Positions 1-5,891 of a DNA stretch of 7,676 nucleotides are shown here, one piece after another. The stretch lies in NCBI GenBank assembly GCA_017515945.1, contig JAFWDX010000211.1, positions 1 through 7,676 on the forward strand, written 5' to 3'. A program made the translations under genes and the position numbers. Under the pieces are notes generated by a model, which saw nothing but the letters and a program-made list of their open reading frames with translations, searched no databases and was not told where the DNA came from. Position 1 is the first letter of the stretch. Every line of letters begins with the position of its first letter. This DNA comes from Blautia sp. Lineage in GTDB: Bacteria > Bacillota > Clostridia > Lachnospirales > Lachnospiraceae.

Positions 1-1472
1 GCGATCTCTTTGATCAGTTCAGGTGTAAACTGGCCGGGCAGCAGACGCCATTCCCAGTTCCCGCCCAGAGTGGAGGGGAAGTTCATGCGGGCCGAGTTGT
101 CCAGGCCCAGGTAGTCCTGCATCGGAATGATGCAGATGCCGGCCACACTGCTTACCGCGGCACGGATCAGTTCTTTTCTGAGTTTCTCATCGGTTGCCCG
201 GGGGAGGTTGAAGTAGGTGCGGATCTTGGCTTTCTCCGCGGGAAGGATGCTCTTCAGCCATCCTTTCAGGGTTTCGTTGTCGTGGGTGCCGGTATAGACC
301 ACGCAGTTGCGGTCATAATTGTGGGGGAGGTAATCGTTAGCGTTGCCGGTGTCTCTCTCGTCAAAGGCGAATTCCAGCACGCGCATGTTGGGATAGGTGC
401 TCTCTTTCACGAGCTGTTTGACCGTATCCGTCATATATCCCAGATCCTCCGCGATAATGGCCCGTTCACCGAGGCGGGTGTTCAGGGTGCGGAACAGGTC
501 CATGCCCGGGCCTTTTTCCCACCAGCCGCGCTTGGCATCCTTGTCTCCGAAGGGGATCGCATAGTATTCGTCAAAGCCGCGGAAATGGTCGATCCTCAGC
601 ACATCATACAGCTCAAAGCAGTGCTCTACACGGCGGATCCACCACTCATAACCTGTCTTCTTGTGTTCTTCCCATTTATAGAGCGGATTGCCCCAGAGCT
701 GGCCTGTGGCGGAAAAGCCGTCCGGCGGGCAGCCTGCCACCTGTGTCGGCTGGAAGTTCTCGTCCAGTTTGAACAGCCAGGGGCTGGCCCAGGCGTCCGC
801 GCTGTCCATCGCCACATAGATCGGGATGTCGCCGACGATCCGGATTCCCTTCTCATTGGCATAGGCTTTGAGCTTCTTCCACTGCACGGAGAATTTGTAC
901 TGCAGGTATTTCCAGAATTCGATTTCATCCGCAAGCTCTGTCCTGTAATAATACAGCGCATTGTCCCAGCGCATGCGGATGTCTTGTGCCCACTCGCTCC
1001 AAGCCTTGTTGTCAAAGCGCTCTGTCTTGACGGCCATATAGAGGGCGTAGTCCTCGAGCCATCCTTTTTCCTTCTCCACGAAAGCCTTGTAGGCTTCATC
1101 TCTCTCGAGATCTGTATTCTCAAAAGCTTTCTTCAATAATGGATAGCGGTTTTTATAGAGCTTACCATAGTCGATGCAGGCAGGATCTTTTCCGAGATCC
1201 GCCTTTTCACAGTCCTTTTTGGTCAGCACACCTTCTTCGATCAGGTCTTCGAGACTGATGAAGTAAGGATTGCCGGCAAAGGTTGAGAAGGACTGATATG
1301 GTGAGTCGCCGTAGCTGGTGGGACCGAGAGGCAGGATCTGCCAGAAGGACTGGCCGGCCTCTGCCAGCTGGTCGACGAATTCATATGCCTCTTTTGAAAA
1401 GCAGCCGATCCCGTAGGGTGAGGGCAGGGCACTTACCGGCAGCAGAATGCCGCTTTGTCTTTTTGTGATCAT
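1..1472 (-). CDS. malQ: 4-alpha-glucanotransferase (amylomaltase), C-terminus cut by window edge
   Basis: This gene encodes a GH77 disproportionating enzyme that moves alpha-1,4-glucan chains between maltodextrins in the cytoplasm, as part of maltose, starch and glycogen use. The frame is open from the ATG at 1472 to the left edge, giving 490 complete codons. The compact bacterial amylomaltases have about 500 residues, so only a few are missing. The N-terminus carries the family pattern SGILLPVSALPSPYGIG, then GPTSYGDSPYQSFS. The three catalytic acids are visible: D295 in RIDHFRGF (nucleophile), E342 in IAEDLG (acid/base) and D398 in GTHDNET. These positions are close to those of Thermus amylomaltase. 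The start is set by AAGGAG at 1486-1481, 8 nt upstream. Two tandem promoter candidates lie upstream (1517-1592). No neighbouring glycan gene is visible in the window. Identification is secure. Confidence 0.96.
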   Translation of the reverse strand, partial: MITKRQSGILLPVSALPSPYGIGCFSKEAYEFVDQLAEAGQSFWQILPLGPTSYGDSPYQSFSTFAGNPYFISLEDLIEEGVLTKKDCEKADLGKDPACIDYGKLYKNRYPLLKKAFENTDLERDEAYKAFVEKEKGWLEDYALYMAVKTERFDNKAWSEWAQDIRMRWDNALYYYRTELADEIEFWKYLQYKFSVQWKKLKAYANEKGIRIVGDIPIYVAMDSADAWASPWLFKLDENFQPTQVAGCPPDGFSATGQLWGNPLYKWEEHKKTGYEWWIRRVEHCFELYDVLRIDHFRGFDEYYAIPFGDKDAKRGWWEKGPGMDLFRTLNTRLGERAIIAEDLGYMTDTVKQLVKESTYPNMRVLEFAFDERDTGNANDYLPHNYDRNCVVYTGTHDNETLKGWLKSILPAEKAKIRTYFNLPRATDEKLRKELIRAAVSSVAGICIIPMQDYLGLDNSARMNFPSTLGGNWEWRLLPGQFTPELIKEI

Positions 1473-1516
1473 TTCAGGGTCTCCTTATGCTGTTATGCAT
1501 ATGTTTTTAATCGGAT

Positions 1517-1592
1517 ATTATATCAGAGAGTCTTAATATGTGGAATGCTTTGCTTTCACGTATTTATACCAGAGGGGGCTTAATACGTGGAA
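1517..1592 (-). promoter_or_regulatory. Two tandem extended -10 promoter candidates for malQ
   Basis: On the minus strand, TTCCAC at 1545-1540 is followed after 17 bp by TATAAT at 1522-1517, preceded by TGA at 1525-1523 (a TGn extended -10). A second set lies just upstream: TTCCAC at 1592-1587, 18 bp, then TATAAA at 1568-1563 preceded by TGG. The -35 boxes match TTGACA poorly, so activity would depend on the extended -10. The TTCCAC of each is the right arm of a hairpin in the duplicated unit. Predicted starts would be near 1510 and 1556, both upstream of the malQ ribosome binding site. Motif-based only. Confidence 0.5.
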
Positions 1593-1609
1593 TGCTTTAC
1601 TTCCACGTA
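1517..1609 (-). repeat. Tandem 47-bp/46-bp duplication containing a hairpin plus -10 box
   Basis: Read on the minus strand, 1609-1563 (47 bp) and 1562-1517 (46 bp) are head-to-tail copies with roughly eight differences. Each begins TACGTG, contains an inverted repeat of the type TACGTGGAA...TTCCACGTA around an AAAGC loop, and ends in a TATAAA or TATAAT box. The same unit occurs once at 5961-6006 upstream of dapF, ending in TATATA. The unit is the hairpin end of the larger interspersed element described separately. Confidence 0.75.
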
Positions 1610-1682
1610 TTTAGAGCCTCTGCATTTACCGCGCGGAAAACAATGTGCATTCTCCATTTATCTGATCGCGCGAATATATATT
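1577..1682 (+). repeat. Interspersed repeat element, copy A
   Basis: About 105 bp closely matching the reverse complement of 5892-5996. It begins with a hairpin (ACGTGGAA at 1585-1592, TTCCACGT at 1601-1608), followed by AGAGCCTCTGCATTTACC. It then has an inner module bounded by CGCGCG at 1630-1635 and 1667-1672, and an AT-rich end. It has no credible coding content: small reading frames through it recur in other copies because the DNA is repeated. The hairpin end lies nearest the malQ start. Confidence 0.8.
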
Positions 1683-1696
1683 GTGCAAGGTGTTTT

Positions 1697-1870
1697 CTTT
1701 ACCGGTTCGGGTGGTGGACTCTGTCCCCATCGCAGACGTAACGTATTCCCTTTTCCTGTTCGGGTGGTGGGGTCTGACCCCATCGTTCGGATTATATCCT
1801 CCTGAAGCAGGTTGACGATGGGTTCAGACCCCGTCGCGCACGTGACGTATTCTCATTTCCGGTTCGGATG
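1697..1870. repeat. Cluster of degenerate GGGGTC-palindrome / GTTCGG units
   Basis: The stretch contains GTTCGG at 1705, 1758, 1785 and 1862. There is a perfect odd palindrome TGGGGTC-T-GACCCCA at 1768-1782 and decayed relatives at 1716-1729 and 1814-1835 (GATGGGTTCAGACCCCGTC). A longer shared block ACGTAACGTATTC / ACGTGACGTATTC occurs at 1737-1748 and 1840-1851. Together these make about three diverged units of 50-90 bp just downstream of the aldo/keto reductase stop. They could fold in RNA from either strand but lack a T-run. This cluster, the copy A element and the malQ promoters account for the whole gene-free stretch 1473-1897. Confidence 0.6.
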
Positions 1871-1897
1871 ATGATGATTCGGAATCGTGTTGCGGGT

Positions 1898-3076
1898 TCA
1901 GTACCTGCGCACGAGCCGTATGGCCTTTCGCCCGATGGTATAGACCGGGCCTTCCAGGGTCTTGCGGGCATTCTTCAGCTCCTGGCGGATCTGGATGTGC
2001 TGCGGGCAGTGCTTTTCACAACGGCCGCATCCAATGCAGTTGGATGCGCCAGTGGAATTGGGCCGCAGCGCCGTACACATAAAGTAATCGACCCATCCGT
2101 TCATGCGGCCTTCCGTTGAGCTGCGGTTGTAAGCGGCAAAGGTTCCGGGGATATCCACCCCTTTGGGACATGGCATGCAGTATCCACAGCCGGTGCAGCC
2201 CACCTTCACCTTTGCGTTGAGGAGCTTTGTAATATAATGCAGGAGTTTTTTATCCTCATCCGAAAATTCCCCCGCCTCCGCCTCCGATGCGGTGCGGATG
2301 TTCTCGGCCACCATTGCGTCCGTATTCATCCCCGAGAGAACCACCGTCACCTCCGACTGATTCCAGAGCCACCGGAACGCCCACTCGGCGGGTGTGCGTT
2401 TTACAGGATACTTCTCAAACGTCTCCACTGCCTTCTTCGGCAGGAGCTTTACAAGCTTGCCGCCTCTGAGGGGCTCCATGATCACCACCGGGATACCCTT
2501 TTTATTTGCGTAATGAAGTCCCTTCACGCCGGCCTGGGAATGCTCGTCCATGTAGTTGTACTGGATCTGGCAGAAATCCCAGTCATAGGCATCCACCAGC
2601 TGACAGAACATATCCGCGTTGCCATGATGGGAAAAGCCGACCTGACGGATGGCTCCTTCCTTTTTTTTCTGCTCCAGCCACTGCGTGATCCCCATTTCCT
2701 TGAGGCGTTCCCAGGTGGCTATGTCTGTCAGCATATGCATCAGATAATAGTCGATGTGATCCGTGCGCAGACGGCGCAGCTCCTCCTGGAAGGTCTTTTC
2801 CAGCCCCTCTTTATTGCGGATCAGGTAATGGGGCAGCTTGGTGGCGATATTGACCTTGTCCCGGATACCGTTTTTTTCCAGGATCTCGCCCAATGCGGCT
2901 TCACTGCCCGGATAGATATACGCCGTGTCAAAATAGTTGACCCCGCCCCGGTAGGCGCGCAGGAGCTGCCGTTCCGTGGCCTCCATGTCGATCCGGCCCA
3001 GCTTCTGCGGAAAGCGCATGCAGCCGTAGCCAAGGATCGAAAGATCATTTCCATATCTGTCTTTTCTGTATTTCAT
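1898..3076 (-). CDS. Aldo/keto reductase with C-terminal 4Fe-4S ferredoxin domain
   Basis: A 392-residue cytoplasmic oxidoreductase with an N-terminal aldo/keto reductase TIM barrel (about residues 1-285). It carries the AKR catalytic set: D50 and Y55 in FDTAYIYPGSE, K80 in IATKLP and H114 in YYLMHML. A ferredoxin-like tail follows. C294, C297, C300 and C303 lie in CTGCGYCMPCP, and C347, C350, C353 and C357 form a classical CX2CX2CX3CP 4Fe-4S motif. This architecture is common in anaerobic Clostridia; the substrate is not established for the family, and electron exchange with ferredoxin is an inference. The ATG at 3076 gives the normal family N-terminus (RYGNDLSILGYGCMRF). Its Shine-Dalgarno is poor, with only AAGG 13 nt upstream. 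It lies 118 bp after the transporter ATPase gene on the same strand, separated by a structured repeat, so co-transcription is uncertain. Confidence 0.93.
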   Translation of the reverse strand: MKYRKDRYGNDLSILGYGCMRFPQKLGRIDMEATERQLLRAYRGGVNYFDTAYIYPGSEAALGEILEKNGIRDKVNIATKLPHYLIRNKEGLEKTFQEELRRLRTDHIDYYLMHMLTDIATWERLKEMGITQWLEQKKKEGAIRQVGFSHHGNADMFCQLVDAYDWDFCQIQYNYMDEHSQAGVKGLHYANKKGIPVVIMEPLRGGKLVKLLPKKAVETFEKYPVKRTPAEWAFRWLWNQSEVTVVLSGMNTDAMVAENIRTASEAEAGEFSDEDKKLLHYITKLLNAKVKVGCTGCGYCMPCPKGVDIPGTFAAYNRSSTEGRMNGWVDYFMCTALRPNSTGASNCIGCGRCEKHCPQHIQIRQELKNARKTLEGPVYTIGRKAIRLVRRY

Positions 3077-3110
3077 AACACTTATAATGCCTTAATAGAT
3101 AAATATGTTT

Positions 3111-3188
3111 CTGTTCAGCTTTTTTTCTCACGCACCTGCCAAGGCACGCCTGCGATGTCGCAGTGAATGCGAGGTGATGACTGAACAG
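3111..3188. repeat. Structured intergenic element bounded by CTGTTCAG / CTGAACAG
   Basis: A 78-bp segment between the ATPase and reductase genes has perfect 8-bp terminal inverted repeats (3111-3118 and 3181-3188). Pairing continues inside as TCA/TGA and CACCT/AGGTG (3133-3137 with 3172-3176), interrupted by a one-sided T-rich bulge. Inside are two small palindromes: TGCCAAGGCA at 3137-3146 and CTGCGATGTCGCAG at 3150-3163. The result is a three-way-junction-like fold. The terminal signature CTGAACAG(C/T)TAC reappears at 5657-5646. There is no T-run after the stem on the minus strand, so it is not a standard terminator. It is probably a dispersed repeat or an mRNA-stabilising fold. Confidence 0.55.
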
Positions 3189-3194
3189 CTACAA

Positions 3195-3941
3195 TTATAG
3201 TACTTTGGAGAGGAAGTCTTTTAACCTGGGGTTCTGAGGATTGCTGAAGAATTCCTTTGGCTCATTCTCCTCCTGGATCACCCCGTCATCGATAAAGAGG
3301 ACTCTGGTCCCGACCTCGCGGGCGAAGCCCATCTCATGGGTCACGACCACCATGGTCATGCCAGTCATGGCCAGCTCACGCATGATCTCCAGTACCTCTC
3401 CGACCATCTCCGGGTCCAGGGCAGAAGTCGGTTCGTCAAAGAGCATGACGTCCGGATTCATTGCCAGTGCGCGGGCAATGGCAACACGCTGCTTCTGTCC
3501 GCCGGAAAGCTGGCCGGGATAGCTGTCGGCCTTGTCCGGCAGGCCGATTCTCTTTAACAGCTCTTCTGCCCTGGCGCCTGCCTGTTCTTTGGTCATCAGC
3601 TTTAAATGAACCGGCGCCAGCATAATGTTCTCCTTGACCGTTTTGTGCGGAAACAGGTTGAACTGCTGGAAGACCATGCCGATCTTCTGACGATGGCGGT
3701 TAATATCCACCTTTTTATCTGTGATATCTGTGCCTTCAAAAAGGATCCGGCCGCCGGTCGGCACCTCCAGAAGGTTGAGGGAACGGAGGAAGGTCGATTT
3801 GCCGGATCCGGAAGGTCCTATGATCACAACCACCTCACCCTGATAAATATTTGTAGTGATCCCTCTGAGCACATGATTGTCTTTGAATGATTTTTCCAGT
3901 CCCTGTACCTCGATCAGGACCTTGCTCTTGTCAACGCTCAC
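3195..3941 (-). CDS. Polar amino acid ABC transporter, ATP-binding protein
   Basis: A 248-residue ATPase of the GlnQ/HisP type that powers amino acid import as a dimer on the cytoplasmic face of the permease. All motifs are intact: Walker A GPSGSGKS (43-50), Q-loop in [11 protein letters not shown] (about 91-101), signature LSGGQKQR (145-152), Walker B VMLFDE (165-170, catalytic E170) and switch H202 in [10 protein letters not shown]. The TVKENIML segment and [19 protein letters not shown]-terminus are typical of the polar amino acid subgroup. The start is GTG at 3941 with AGGAGG about 10 nt upstream. It overlaps the permease stop by 11 nt, which indicates translational coupling. The exact amino acid cannot be read from this subunit. 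Confidence 0.96.
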   Translation of the reverse strand: MSVDKSKVLIEVQGLEKSFKDNHVLRGITTNIYQGEVVVIIGPSGSGKSTFLRSLNLLEVPTGGRILFEGTDITDKKVDINRHRQKIGMVFQQFNLFPHKTVKENIMLAPVHLKLMTKEQAGARAEELLKRIGLPDKADSYPGQLSGGQKQRVAIARALAMNPDVMLFDEPTSALDPEMVGEVLEIMRELAMTGMTMVVVTHEMGFAREVGTRVLFIDDGVIQEENEPKEFFSNPQNPRLKDFLSKVL

Positions 3942-4617
3942 TTACTCTAAGCCTCCTTTCCAGCCGATCCACCAGCCAGCTCAGCACCATGACCAGTACC
4001 AGGTAAATAGCCGCCACCGCAAGGAGCGGGAACAGCGCTTCATAAGTCTGGCTGCGGATGATATCGCCGCCCCTCGTCAGATCGATCAGTCCGATATATC
4101 CGCTGATGGAGATCTCCTTCAGCAGGACGATAAACTCATTGCCCAACGCAGGCAGCACATTTTTGAAAGCCTGCGGCAGAATGATCAGCCGCATCGTCTG
4201 GGAAAAATTCAGCCCCAGACTCCGGCCGGCCTCGGTCTGGCCTTCGTCGATAGACATGATGCCGGACCGGATGATCTCAGCCACATACGCGGCTGAATTC
4301 AGACCGAAGGCAATGACGGCCGTAACAGTCTTGTCGATGGCAACAGAAGAAAAAATGACATAATACACGATCAGGAGCTGCACCATGGCGGGCGTCCCGC
4401 GGATAACGGTCAGATATATCCTGCAGAAGAAATTGAGGATCTTAAATTTCCCTGATTTATCATGACTTGAACGCACTACGGCGATCAGGAAACCCAGCAC
4501 GACACCCACGATCACGGCAAGGAGCGAGATCAGGAGAGTGTTTTTGAGACCGGTCACGATAAACTGCCAGCGACTGTTTTCCAGAAAATTAAAACGGAAC
4601 TGTTCTGCAAAGGTCAA
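3931..4617 (-). CDS. Polar amino acid ABC transporter, permease
   Basis: A 228-residue inner-membrane subunit of the HisM/GlnP family (BPD_transp_1). It shows about five hydrophobic spans (roughly 25-48, 76-94, 97-116, 158-178 and 194-216), the family motif RGTP at 73-76, and an EAA coupling loop from E129 to A150 ([12 protein letters not shown] followed by LPQA) that docks on the ATPase. Only one permease gene is present, so it presumably acts as a homodimer. The start is inferred as TTG at 4617 because no ATG lies in frame upstream and AGGTG sits 5-6 nt before it. The ATG at 4622 is out of frame and hits a stop after two codons. It lies 98 nt downstream of the binding-protein stop, with a hairpin in between. 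Confidence 0.94.
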   Translation of the reverse strand: MTFAEQFRFNFLENSRWQFIVTGLKNTLLISLLAVIVGVVLGFLIAVVRSSHDKSGKFKILNFFCRIYLTVIRGTPAMVQLLIVYYVIFSSVAIDKTVTAVIAFGLNSAAYVAEIIRSGIMSIDEGQTEAGRSLGLNFSQTMRLIILPQAFKNVLPALGNEFIVLLKEISISGYIGLIDLTRGGDIIRSQTYEALFPLLAVAAIYLVLVMVLSWLVDRLERRLRVSER

Positions 4618-4644
4618 GTCATCACCTGCTTTCTTTTTTATAGC

Positions 4645-4700
4645 AAAAGCCTCCGCCCTCCCCGGCTGATCGTAACGCCTGCGGGCAGACGAAGGCTTTT
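4645..4700 (-). terminator. Intercistronic hairpin between binding-protein and permease genes
   Basis: AAAAGCCTCCG at 4645-4655 and CGAAGGCTTTT at 4690-4700 form an 11-bp stem around a 34-nt GC-rich loop. In minus-strand RNA the single variable position becomes a G:U wobble, so the stem is fully paired. It ends in UUUU but then continues GCUAUA, giving a weak U-tract. It is best read as a leaky terminator or 3'-stabilising stem that keeps binding-protein mRNA in excess over permease/ATPase mRNA. On the plus strand it has a longer T-rich trailer but no gene to terminate. Confidence 0.6.
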
Positions 4701-4716
4701 CTTATTTTTTCATTTT

Positions 4717-5526
4717 TTATTTACGGACAACGATGACCTGTGTCGCGGTGGTGTAAGGATCGGAGAAGTCGATGCTCTTGAGACGGTCCTCGGTGACGGT
4801 CATACCGGCCACGCCGATGTCCGCTTTGCCGGACTGAACCGCATTGATGATCGCGTCGAACTCGATATCCTGGATCTCCAGCTCATAGCCCAGCTTGTCG
4901 CACAGAGCCTGTGCCATATCGGCGTCGATGCCCACGATCGTGGTGCCTGAATAATATTCATAGGGCTCGAAGGCGGCGTTGGTCGCCATGATCAGCTTGC
5001 CGTTGGAACGGTCCACATCCTCAGGTGAAACATAGGGCTGGGTTCCTTTGGTCTCATCGCCGATGTAGTTGCCGGTGATCTGATCCAGGATGCCTTCCTC
5101 TTTCAGCTCGGCCAGGGCGCCGTTGATGGCTTCGGTAAGCTCGGGTCTGTCCTTGGAGATGGCGATGGCATAATCCTCGAGAGCGAAGTCCTCCTCCAGG
5201 ATCATGAGGTCGTCATTCTTTTCCACGAATTTGGCTGCGGGCTGGCTGTCGATGATCACACAGTCGATCTTGCCCTGCTTGAGAGCCATGATGGCATCGT
5301 TGCCCTTATTGTAACGCTCGATGGTGGTACCGGCTTCGTCGCCTTCGTAATCGGAAGCATAGATATCGCCGGTGGTACCGAGCTGCACGCCGATCTTCTT
5401 TCCGGCCAGATCTTCGACACTGCTGATCCCGCTGCTGTTCTCCTCAGCAAAAGCGGTGACGCCTGCTCCGCAAAGGCCGAGTACCGCTGCCAGACCGATA
5501 ACTGCCATTCTCTTCATGTTTTTCAT
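4717..5526 (-). CDS. Polar amino acid ABC transporter substrate-binding protein with circularly permuted domain order
   Basis: A 269-residue exported receptor for the downstream permease and ATPase. A basic start and hydrophobic core (1-27) end in AFA before EE, a type I cleavage site. C19 sits in a poor lipobox (LGLC). The mature part is an SBP_bac_3 fold in inverted order. Residues 34-160 hold the normal second part: SSVEDLAGKKIGVQLGTTGD, then IIDSQPA (D93), then YAIAISKD and a C-terminal-type helix ending TGNYIGDETKG. After a linker (161-176), residues 177-269 hold the normal first part: GKLIMATNAAFEPYEYY, GIDADMAQAL, then AGMTVTEDR (R248, expected carboxylate ligand) and DFSDPYTT, ending at VIVVRK. 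The start is ATG 5526 with GGAGG 7 nt upstream; the longer in-frame start at 5565 would add 13 non-signal residues. The ligand is probably a polar amino acid, identity unknown. Confidence 0.93.
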   Translation of the reverse strand: MKNMKRMAVIGLAAVLGLCGAGVTAFAEENSSGISSVEDLAGKKIGVQLGTTGDIYASDYEGDEAGTTIERYNKGNDAIMALKQGKIDCVIIDSQPAAKFVEKNDDLMILEEDFALEDYAIAISKDRPELTEAINGALAELKEEGILDQITGNYIGDETKGTQPYVSPEDVDRSNGKLIMATNAAFEPYEYYSGTTIVGIDADMAQALCDKLGYELEIQDIEFDAIINAVQSGKADIGVAGMTVTEDRLKSIDFSDPYTTATQVIVVRK

Positions 5527-5574
5527 AACCGTTCCTCCTTGTGAATACCCGTATAGGTGATTCAAATAATACTG

Positions 5575-5611
5575 GCGATAACGATCAGACGAAAAACCGG
5601 ATCGTTAACGC
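5575..5611 (-). promoter_or_regulatory. Leader stem-loop upstream of the binding-protein gene
   Basis: TAACGATC at 5579-5586 and GATCGTTA at 5600-5607 form a perfect 8-bp dyad. After one A:A mismatch the pairing extends with GCG/CGC (5575-5577 and 5609-5611). The loop is 13 nt. It would lie in the 5' leader, about 50 nt before the start codon. There is no following T-run, so it is either an operator-like dyad or an mRNA structure rather than a terminator. Confidence 0.5.
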
Positions 5612-5657
5612 GGTATATACAGAGGCTCTGAATACGTGGAATTTCGTAACTGTTCAG
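5608..5657 (-). repeat. Truncated interspersed repeat (copy C) joined to a CTGAACAG end
   Basis: Read on the minus strand, 5643-5608 matches the middle of copies A and B (TTCCACGTATTCAGAGCCTCTG, then TATATACCGCG), but it stops at CCGCG and lacks the second hairpin arm and the distal CGCGCG module. At 5657-5646 it abuts CTGAACAGTTAC, the terminal signature of the element at 3111-3188. It therefore looks like a remnant where two repeat families meet. Confidence 0.6.
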
Positions 5658-5710
5658 ACACAAGGTACGCTATTTCAAGCATCAGGATCCTCCAGTATAA
5701 AACACGTATG

Positions 5711-5732
5711 ATTATGCAGGATAATGCATAAT
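5711..5732. promoter_or_regulatory. Perfect inverted repeat ATTATGCA-N6-TGCATAAT, candidate operator
   Basis: Eight-base arms at 5711-5718 and 5725-5732 with a 6-bp spacer, in the AT-rich divergent region. It lies just downstream of the predicted binding-protein promoter, a typical repressor position, but it would also fold as a short stem in the transcript. The regulator is unknown; loose resemblance to half of an arginine box is not enough to name one. Confidence 0.45.
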
Positions 5733-5746
5733 TCAATACCTGTTAC

Positions 5747-5774
5747 ATTCTACCACAATATCAAAAAAATACAA
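5747..5774 (-). promoter_or_regulatory. Candidate promoter of the amino acid transporter operon
   Basis: On the minus strand, TTGTAT at 5774-5769, a 16-bp spacer, then TAGAAT at 5752-5747 preceded by TGG (5755-5753), an extended -10. The predicted start near 5740 gives a leader of about 215 nt containing the 5711-5732 dyad, repeat copy C and the 5575-5611 stem. Motif-based only. Confidence 0.45.
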
Positions 5775-5781
5775 GGAGCAC

Positions 5782-5810
5782 TTGCTTTTGATGGATTTCT
5801 TTTTTATACT
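5782..5810 (+). promoter_or_regulatory. Candidate promoter of dapF
   Basis: TTGCTT at 5782-5787, exactly 17 bp, then TATACT at 5805-5810. Its -35 box lies 7 bp from the -35 box of the opposing transporter promoter, making a back-to-back pair. The predicted start near 5817 would give dapF a leader of about 200 nt that carries repeat copy B. Motif-based only. Confidence 0.45.
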
Positions 5811-5891
5811 GCTTATGTTTAATGACTGTAACTGGTCAATCAGCACCTCGCATTTACTGTTTTTTGCGCGCGGGGACCTTCTGTGTGCCTC

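Noticed and set aside
282..1139. Long open plus-strand frame of 285 codons opposite malQ
   Set aside because: It is the antisense shadow of malQ, whose minus-strand frame contains all GH77 catalytic motifs.
1538..1805. Two overlapping small plus-strand frames with peptides resembling one at 5733-5978 on the other strand
   Set aside because: The resemblance comes from the non-coding repeat (copies A and B). The frames lack ribosome binding sites and end at unrelated places.
1517..1870. CRISPR-like array from the repeated hairpins
   Set aside because: The repeats are few, diverged and unevenly spaced with no unique spacers of constant length, and there are no cas genes.
2237..3166. 309-codon plus-strand frame opposite the aldo/keto reductase
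   Set aside because: It is antisense to a gene with complete catalytic and iron-sulfur motifs, and the translation resembles no family.
3111..3188. Intrinsic terminator after the ATPase gene
   Set aside because: The stem has no T-run after it on the minus strand; the T-tract lies inside the stem as a bulge on the plus strand.
4717..5565. Longer start for the binding protein at 5565
   Set aside because: It would place 13 polar residues before the signal peptide and bury the GGAGG site inside the gene. The ATG at 5526 has ideal spacing.
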